Positions 30,998 to 36,826 of a DNA stretch of 36,826 nt are shown one piece after another; the stretch's first letter is position 1, and the number at the start of each line of letters is the position of its first letter. Both the position numbers and the translations under genes were made by a program. A model generated the notes under the pieces. The model searched no databases, was not told where the DNA came from, and saw nothing but the letters and a program-made list of their open reading frames with translations. This DNA is from Sphingomonas sp. RIT328 (GTDB lineage Bacteria; Pseudomonadota; Alphaproteobacteria; Sphingomonadales; Sphingomonadaceae): the NCBI RefSeq assembly GCF_000632225.1, contig NZ_JFYV01000029.1, forward strand, positions 1 through 36,826. The letters run 5' to 3'.

Positions 30998-33900
30998 ATG
31001 AGCCACACGCCGCTGCGTCGCCTGTCGCGATACGTCCTGCTCGCCTCGACGGCGATGATCCTCACGCCGGTAGCGGCGCAGGCACAGGCGAGGACGTCCG
31101 ATCTGCTCGACGGGCTGAAGACGGCTGCCCCGATCGCCGCGCCTGCGGCGCGCGAGGTTCTGCTGCAGCCGCCGCATGCTCAACCCCAGATCGTCATCTC
31201 CGATCCCGGCACGCCCAAGTCGGATCTCGACCAGGGCGTCAACGGCGTCGGGCAGATGATCATCGACCAGACGCCGACGGATCAGAACTACAAATATATC
31301 TACATGTGCACAGGCACGCTGATCAATCCGCGCACGGTTCTGTTCGCGGCGCATTGCGTCAACGAAGCACCCGACGGCACCGCGATGAACCCGTGGAATT
31401 ACGGCACGGCGGCCGGGCAGTTGCCGATCGGGTTCGGGTTCGAAGCCAATACTCGGCCCGGTGTGCAGAACTGGCTTTACGGTGGTCATGCGACCAACGC
31501 CGACAATCATTTCTACAACGTCAGTCAGGTCGTCTATAACTCGCAGTCGCTCGCCTTTGGCATGAACAAGAACTTCATGCAGGCCGACATCGCGCTGGCG
31601 ACCACCGATACGCCGGTTCCCGACGTGCCGACCTGGACATTGCTGTTCTCGCCGCTCCCGGCACCCGCAGCGATCGACGATACCACCGGCACCGGATATC
31701 ACGTCACCGTCACCGGCTATGGCAAGAACGGTACGGGTACCACCGGCAGTACCGGCGCCATCGACTTCCGTCGTCGCGTCGCCGAAAATTATATCGGTGT
31801 GCTCGGCTCGATCGACGATTTCTATTACGGCCTGTTCGGCGGCAATGCCGGTTTCCCGGCCAACCTGTATCAGCTCGACTTCGACGACCCGACCCGCAAG
31901 GCGCCGGGCGATTATAATCTCTTCAAGGACAAGGCGCTGCCGCACGAAGGCCTGACCGCCTCCGGCGATTCGGGCGGGCCGCTGATCCTCGATCAGACGT
32001 TCAAGCGCGGCGGCACCAACCTATCGACGGTGATCGGCGTGCTGTCGGGAAGCTACACCTTCTCTGGCCAGAAATCGGCGGGCTACGGCACGACGTCCTT
32101 CTACCAGCCGCTATATCTCTATTGGGACTATATCGTCGCCAACAACCCCTATCGCTATGTCGGCGCAGTGGCTGGGGACGGCAAATGGAGTGACGCCAGC
32201 CACTGGGTCACCCGGCTCGATCCGGCCTATCAGATCATCGCCGACGGCCAGCTCGTCAATGGCGTGCCGACGACGCCGGGGCTCGGCACCGCCAACGATA
32301 CGCAGAACAAGTTCGGGCAGGTGTGTGACCAGGAACCGCGCATCGGCTACGACCAATGCTACGATCTCCACACCGGCGTCACCTATGTCGACGGCAAGCC
32401 GGTCGCCGCCACGCAGCAGGGCGAGGCCGATGGCGGCCGCGCGGCGGGGACGTGGATCGGCTCTCCATCCAGTGCCGCGGACGCCAGGACCGCAGCGCTG
32501 CCGACGCCGACGCTCGCCAACGGCCTGCCCGGCGCGACCGGCTTCGTGCCCGACAATATCGATCCCGATGCCGCGACGCAGCGCAGCGGACGCTATTTCG
32601 ACGTGACGCTGGCTGCGGCCGGTACGACGACGCTCGATACCGCGGCGACGGTCGACCAGTTCACGATCAGCGGCGATGCCGCCAAGCTGGCGATCACCCG
32701 TGCGGGGTCGCTGACCAGCCTGATCGCCGTCAACCAGTATAGCGGCACGGTCAGCGTCGACGGCCAGCTGTCGACGCCGGGCGATTACTTCCTTCTGCAA
32801 GGCCTGCTCACCGGCAGCGGGCGGATCAACACGCCCTATCTCACCAGCGTCGCCGGCCTGATCGCGCCGGGAACGCTGGGGACGATCGGCACGCTGACGA
32901 TCGGCGGCAATCTCATCCTCGCCTCGGGCAGCCGCGTGCTGATCGACGTCGGGCCGAACGGCACGTCCGACCGGATCGCCGTGGTCGGCACCGGCGCCGA
33001 CGACGGCTTTGCCGCGCTAGGCGGCCGCGTCGGGCTGGCGCCGGTCGCCGGCCATATCCTGCGCTACAATGATCGCTACACGATCGTCACCGCGACCGGC
33101 GGCGTCATCGGCCAATTCGACGGGGTCGTGCCGATCTCCGCGATCCTCAAGCCGGAGCTGCTCTATTCCGATACGGCGGTGCAGGCGCATGTCGTCGCCG
33201 GCAGCTATGCGAGCGTCGTCGCCAACACGCCGATCCAGACCGCCTTCGCCGGATTGCTCGATCGCGACCGCGGCCAATATGCCAGGCTCGCCGGCCTCTA
33301 CGGCGTGCTCGATCTCCAGAATGCGGCGACGATCCGCACGACGCTGGAGGGGCTGGCGCCGCGCACCACGCCGCTCGTCCAGGGCATGGGCATCGTCGCG
33401 ACCGACAATGTCGCGCGCTATTACCGCCAGCATCTCGGCGCGATCGACGCGCGCCAGCCGCTGTCGGGGACGCTGACGATGACGGGCCAGCCGCTGCAAT
33501 TCGCCGCGCTGATGGCGCGCGATCTGCCGATGGCGCAGGCCACCGCGAGCGACGCCACCACCACGGTGCGCGAAAACGTGCTGCCGGAGAACGTCAACGT
33601 CTTCATCGCCGGCGGCTATGTCGACGGCAGCAGCCGCAGCCTGCGCGACGCCAGCCCGGCGGGCGGGCGCGACTCGTTCGACGGCTTCTACGTGGTCAGC
33701 GGCATCGAGACGAAGGTCAGCGACACCAGCGTGCTCGGCTTCGGCTTCGGCTTCACCAAGCTCGACGGCACCACTGGAGGCGTCGCGCAGCATGCGGTCG
33801 GCGAGCTGTTCCAGGGTACGCTGTTCGGCAAGGCGCAGGGCAGCCGCGGTCAGCTGCTCGACGCGCAGGTCAGCGCCGGCGTGTTCCAGGCGAGCACGCG

Positions 33901-34414
33901 GCGCAGCGTCGCGCTGGCAGGAATCGGCGAAACGCTGCGCAGCCGCGACGACGCCTTCGCCCTGTCCGCCGAAGTCGGCGTCGGCCAGCAATTCGATCTT
34001 GCCGGCCTGCAGGTCGGTCCGCGCCTCGCCGCCCGCGTCAGCCATATCGGCTTCACGCCGACGGTCGAAACGGGCGGGGACGGCGCGCTGCGCTTCGATC
34101 GCTACTCGCTGGACAGCGCCCAGGCACGTGCCGGTGTGCAGATCGCCGGCGGGGAGGCGATCAAGCCGTTCGGCTCGGTCTATTACGTCCATGATTTCGA
34201 GGATCGGCCGGGCGTGTTCACCGCCAATTTCATCGGCGGCACGCCCTCGGCGGCCTTCCGGCTGGCGAGCCAGGATCATGACTGGGTCGAGCTGACCGCG
34301 GGCCTGTCCTACACCACCGACCGTGTCAGGCTATCGCTCAGCGCCGACACCACCGCGCTGCGCCGCGACGTGCGCAACCAAGCCTATCATGGTGCGGTGA
34401 CCTTCAAATTCTGA
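30998..34414 (+). CDS. Trypsin-like serine protease autotransporter (mirror copy)
   Basis: Same 1138-aa protein as 2413-5829: signal peptide, His119/Asp197/Ser325 triad, beta-strand passenger repeat and C-terminal barrel ending in Phe. ATG at 30998 with AGGGGGA about 9 bases upstream. Confidence 0.88.
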   Translation: MSHTPLRRLSRYVLLASTAMILTPVAAQAQARTSDLLDGLKTAAPIAAPAAREVLLQPPHAQPQIVISDPGTPKSDLDQGVNGVGQMIIDQTPTDQNYKYIYMCTGTLINPRTVLFAAHCVNEAPDGTAMNPWNYGTAAGQLPIGFGFEANTRPGVQNWLYGGHATNADNHFYNVSQVVYNSQSLAFGMNKNFMQADIALATTDTPVPDVPTWTLLFSPLPAPAAIDDTTGTGYHVTVTGYGKNGTGTTGSTGAIDFRRRVAENYIGVLGSIDDFYYGLFGGNAGFPANLYQLDFDDPTRKAPGDYNLFKDKALPHEGLTASGDSGGPLILDQTFKRGGTNLSTVIGVLSGSYTFSGQKSAGYGTTSFYQPLYLYWDYIVANNPYRYVGAVAGDGKWSDASHWVTRLDPAYQIIADGQLVNGVPTTPGLGTANDTQNKFGQVCDQEPRIGYDQCYDLHTGVTYVDGKPVAATQQGEADGGRAAGTWIGSPSSAADARTAALPTPTLANGLPGATGFVPDNIDPDAATQRSGRYFDVTLAAAGTTTLDTAATVDQFTISGDAAKLAITRAGSLTSLIAVNQYSGTVSVDGQLSTPGDYFLLQGLLTGSGRINTPYLTSVAGLIAPGTLGTIGTLTIGGNLILASGSRVLIDVGPNGTSDRIAVVGTGADDGFAALGGRVGLAPVAGHILRYNDRYTIVTATGGVIGQFDGVVPISAILKPELLYSDTAVQAHVVAGSYASVVANTPIQTAFAGLLDRDRGQYARLAGLYGVLDLQNAATIRTTLEGLAPRTTPLVQGMGIVATDNVARYYRQHLGAIDARQPLSGTLTMTGQPLQFAALMARDLPMAQATASDATTTVRENVLPENVNVFIAGGYVDGSSRSLRDASPAGGRDSFDGFYVVSGIETKVSDTSVLGFGFGFTKLDGTTGGVAQHAVGELFQGTLFGKAQGSRGQLLDAQVSAGVFQASTRRSVALAGIGETLRSRDDAFALSAEVGVGQQFDLAGLQVGPRLAARVSHIGFTPTVETGGDGALRFDRYSLDSAQARAGVQIAGGEAIKPFGSVYYVHDFEDRPGVFTANFIGGTPSAAFRLASQDHDWVELTAGLSYTTDRVRLSLSADTTALRRDVRNQAYHGAVTFKF

Positions 34415-34730
34415 TCCGGCCGGGTCGCGCCCGCCGCAGCGAAATCTAAGCAGCGGCGGGATCGACTATAGCTTTGGAAGAATGGCCCATCGCCCATAGC
34501 GGGCCGCGGTGCCACGACAGACATTGAGGCGGTTGGAACCTCGCGCCGTCCGGTGCCGATATCCAAGGAACGCGCGTCGTGCGGGATGACGGCCTTGCGG
34601 TACGCTTTGCGAGGGGGGCTGCTCGCCATCCGCCCACCAAAGCCTCATCCCACCCGACCACCGCGTCAGGTTGCAGCCGGCGCAATCGTGATGAAATCGG
34701 TCTGACACAATCCGACCCGAAGGCGCGGCG
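34415..34730. other. Intergenic region (mirror copy)
   Basis: Mirror of 2097-2412, 316 bases with no gene seen. It contains an 8-bp inverted repeat at 34430-34460 that may end the autotransporter transcript. Confidence 0.48.
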
Positions 34731-36826
34731 ATGAGCAGCCCTTCTTATCCCGCGTCCTGCCTGCTCGCGCTGCTGGTCGGTGGCGCGCTGGCGCCTGCGG
34801 CGGCGGCGCAGAGCGGCGGCGCGCCGGCCGCGCAGCCGGCGACCCGCACCGCCGCGCCCGCCACCGCGCGCGACGAGGATATCGTCGTCACCGGCCGCGC
34901 GGTGCCCGGTGCGGTGATCGGCGACATTCCCGCCGAGAACCGCCTCTCGCCCGCCGATATCGCCGGCTATGGCGTCGGCACCGTCACCGAATTGCTCGAC
35001 CAGATCAGCGGCCAGACGCAGAGCGATCAGGGTCGCGACAGCAGCAGCGGCCCTGTCGTGCTGGTCAACGGCAAGAGGATCTCCGGCGTCAACGAGATCG
35101 GCGACCTGCCGACCGAGGCGATCCTGCGCGTCGACATCCTGCCCGAGGAGGTCGCGCTCAAATATGGCTATGACGCGCAGCAGAAGGTCGTCAATCTCAT
35201 CCTGCGGCGGCGGATCCGCACCACCGTCGCCAATATCGGCGGCGGCGGCTCGCTGGCGGGGCAGGGCGAGAAGGCCAGGGCCGACGTCACCTATACCCGC
35301 ATCCACGACAACGACCGGGTCAATGTCGCCGCGCGCGTCGAATCGACGGCGTCGTTGCGCGAGAGCGAGCGCGGCCTGATCTCGGCGACCGGCGCGATCG
35401 ATCCGACCGGACGGATCGCCGACGACACCGCCTATCGCACGCTCGTGCCGGCGACGCGGACCTGGTCGCTCAACGGTGCGGTCGCGCATCAGGTGAGCGA
35501 CGCGGTGACCGCCTCGCTCAATGCCGGTGCAAGCTACGCCACCAGCGCCGCCCTGCAGGGGCTGGCGACCGCGACGCTCGACGTCACCGCCGACAATCCC
35601 TTCGCCATCAGTATGTCGGATACCACGATCAACCGCTATCTCGACACGCAGGCGCTGCGCCAGGATACCGCGACCGCAAGCGGGCATCTCGGCGCGACGC
35701 TCAACGCCGATGTGTCGACGCGGTGGAAGCTGTCGGTGATCGCCAATTACGATCACGGCGACACGCGCACCGTGACCGACCGCGGCTATGATACGGCCGC
35801 GCTGCAACAGGCGATCGCGGCGAACGCCATCGCGGTGGATCCGTACGGCCCGCTCTCCGCCGCCTTGCTCGGGCCGTTGCAGCGCGAGCGGGCGGTGGCG
35901 CGATCGGACGCCGGCAGCGCCAGCGCCGTGCTGATGGGGCGGCTGTTCGCGATGCCGGCGGGCGACGTCCGTGTGTCGCTGCGGCTGGGCGGCGACGTCA
36001 GCGCTTTGCGCTCGTCGACCGCTTATGCCGGCGTCACCCGGACGAGCGCGGCGACGCGCACCACCGGGCGCGGGCAGATCAGCCTCGACGTGCCGCTGAC
36101 CAGCCGGCGCAGCGGCTTCCTCAGCGGTCTCGGCAACCTCACCGCCAATCTGAACGCGGGTGCGACGCGGGTCGCCGATTACGGTACGCTCGCGACCTTC
36201 GGCTATGGGCTCAACTGGACGCCGCGCACCGGGATCAGCGTGATCGCCTCGGTCAACGAAGATCGCGTCGCGCCGACGTTGCAGCAGCTCAATGCGCCGG
36301 TCGTCGTCACCCAGGCGCGCGTCTACGATGCGGTGACGGGCGCGACGGTGACGGTGTTGCAGAGCACCGGCGGCAATGCCGCGCTCGCCGCCGACGATCG
36401 TCACGTCGTCAAGCTCGGCGTCGCGCTCAAGCCGTTCCCGCGGCGCAATCTGTCGCTTTCGGCCAATTACATCAACAGCCGCCCGCGCAATCCGATCGGC
36501 ACGCTGAGCGGCGCGACCGCCGCGACCGAAGCGGCCTTCGCCGAGCGCTTCACCCGCGACGACACCGGCATGCTGACCGCGGTCGACAGTCGCGCGGTCA
36601 ATTTCGCGCGCGAGGATCGCGAGGAGATCCGCTGGGGGGTGAACCTTACGGGCATCCTGCGCGCGCCGCGGCGGCCCCATACCGTCGTCGGGCGGCGGCC
36701 CCGGCGGCGGGCCGTCGCCCTCGTCCCGTCGCCGGCCTTCGACGACGATATCCTCCCCGGCCGCGGGCTCGCCGGCCGCGGGATCGCCGGCGGGCGGGGG
36801 ATCGCGCGCCCCGGCCGCGGCCGCCC
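34731..36826 (+). CDS. TonB-dependent outer-membrane receptor (5' part, mirror copy)
   Basis: Same 698-codon partial gene as 1-2096, running off the window end with no stop. It has a signal peptide, TonB box EDIVVTG (49-55), plug and part of the barrel. Residue 585 is Pro here (CCG at 36483-36485) where the other copy has Thr (ACG). The last 45 or so codons read as an Arg/Pro-rich sequence unlike the rest. Confidence 0.84.
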   Translation, partial: MSSPSYPASCLLALLVGGALAPAAAAQSGGAPAAQPATRTAAPATARDEDIVVTGRAVPGAVIGDIPAENRLSPADIAGYGVGTVTELLDQISGQTQSDQGRDSSSGPVVLVNGKRISGVNEIGDLPTEAILRVDILPEEVALKYGYDAQQKVVNLILRRRIRTTVANIGGGGSLAGQGEKARADVTYTRIHDNDRVNVAARVESTASLRESERGLISATGAIDPTGRIADDTAYRTLVPATRTWSLNGAVAHQVSDAVTASLNAGASYATSAALQGLATATLDVTADNPFAISMSDTTINRYLDTQALRQDTATASGHLGATLNADVSTRWKLSVIANYDHGDTRTVTDRGYDTAALQQAIAANAIAVDPYGPLSAALLGPLQRERAVARSDAGSASAVLMGRLFAMPAGDVRVSLRLGGDVSALRSSTAYAGVTRTSAATRTTGRGQISLDVPLTSRRSGFLSGLGNLTANLNAGATRVADYGTLATFGYGLNWTPRTGISVIASVNEDRVAPTLQQLNAPVVVTQARVYDAVTGATVTVLQSTGGNAALAADDRHVVKLGVALKPFPRRNLSLSANYINSRPRNPIGTLSGATAATEAAFAERFTRDDTGMLTAVDSRAVNFAREDREEIRWGVNLTGILRAPRRPHTVVGRRPRRRAVALVPSPAFDDDILPGRGLAGRGIAGGRGIARPGRGR

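Overview
Overall structure. The window is one 18,413-base sequence followed by its own reverse complement: base i pairs with base 36827-i over the whole length, from position 1 to position 36826. I found two departures. One is the unpaired GA at the exact centre (18413-18414). The other is a single substitution (T at 344, but C rather than A at its partner 36483). The gene content is therefore about 18.4 kb, presented twice in mirror order. Exact symmetry reaching both ends, with essential single-copy genes (infB, nusA, rimP) duplicated without divergence, points most strongly to a fold-back (hairpin) assembly or library artefact. A true inverted duplication or a closed hairpin chromosome end is less likely but cannot be excluded from sequence alone. 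Both copies are annotated because both are in the window; treat the second as a duplicate until the junction is proven.

Organism. High G+C, a rimP-nusA-ylxR-infB operon with an Ala/Pro-rich IF-2, TonB-dependent receptors of the DIVVTG-box type, an HI0607-type shikimate dehydrogenase-like protein and intergenic CCCTCTCCC/GGGAGAGGG hairpins together suggest an alphaproteobacterium, most likely Sphingomonadales (Sphingomonas or a relative). This is inference from family resemblance.

Layout of one arm (left-arm coordinates). 1-2096 (-): 5' part of a TonB-dependent outer-membrane receptor, cut off by the window edge. 2413-5829 (-): a secreted trypsin-like serine protease autotransporter. 5830-6202: a divergent control region rich in small repeats. 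6203-7576 (+): an RhlE-like DEAD-box RNA helicase, then a terminator. 7716-7982 (+): an 88-aa protein of unknown function. 8089-8868 (-): a crotonase-fold enoyl-CoA hydratase/isomerase. 8958-9383 and 9380-9775 (+): two translationally coupled hotdog thioesterases, divergent from the crotonase. 9803-10630 (-): the shikimate dehydrogenase-like protein. 10752-10838: a REP-like pair of hairpins. 10893-12032 (-): a periplasmic PQQ-dependent sugar dehydrogenase. 12253-18395 (+): the operon rimP-nusA-tautomerase-ylxR-infB, with genes overlapping or nearly touching. The right arm (18414-36826) repeats this in reverse order on the opposite strands.

How the genes fit together. The rimP-infB cluster is the conserved transcription/translation operon (30S maturation, transcription elongation, initiation factor 2). 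Unusually, it has a 4-oxalocrotonate-tautomerase-fold protein inserted between nusA and ylxR. The crotonase and the two thioesterases look like a small acyl-CoA module. The protease autotransporter and the TonB receptor face the same way and are both surface proteins, so a joint role in using external protein or peptides is possible but unproven. I saw no rRNA, tRNA, CRISPR array, transposase, phage gene or defence system.
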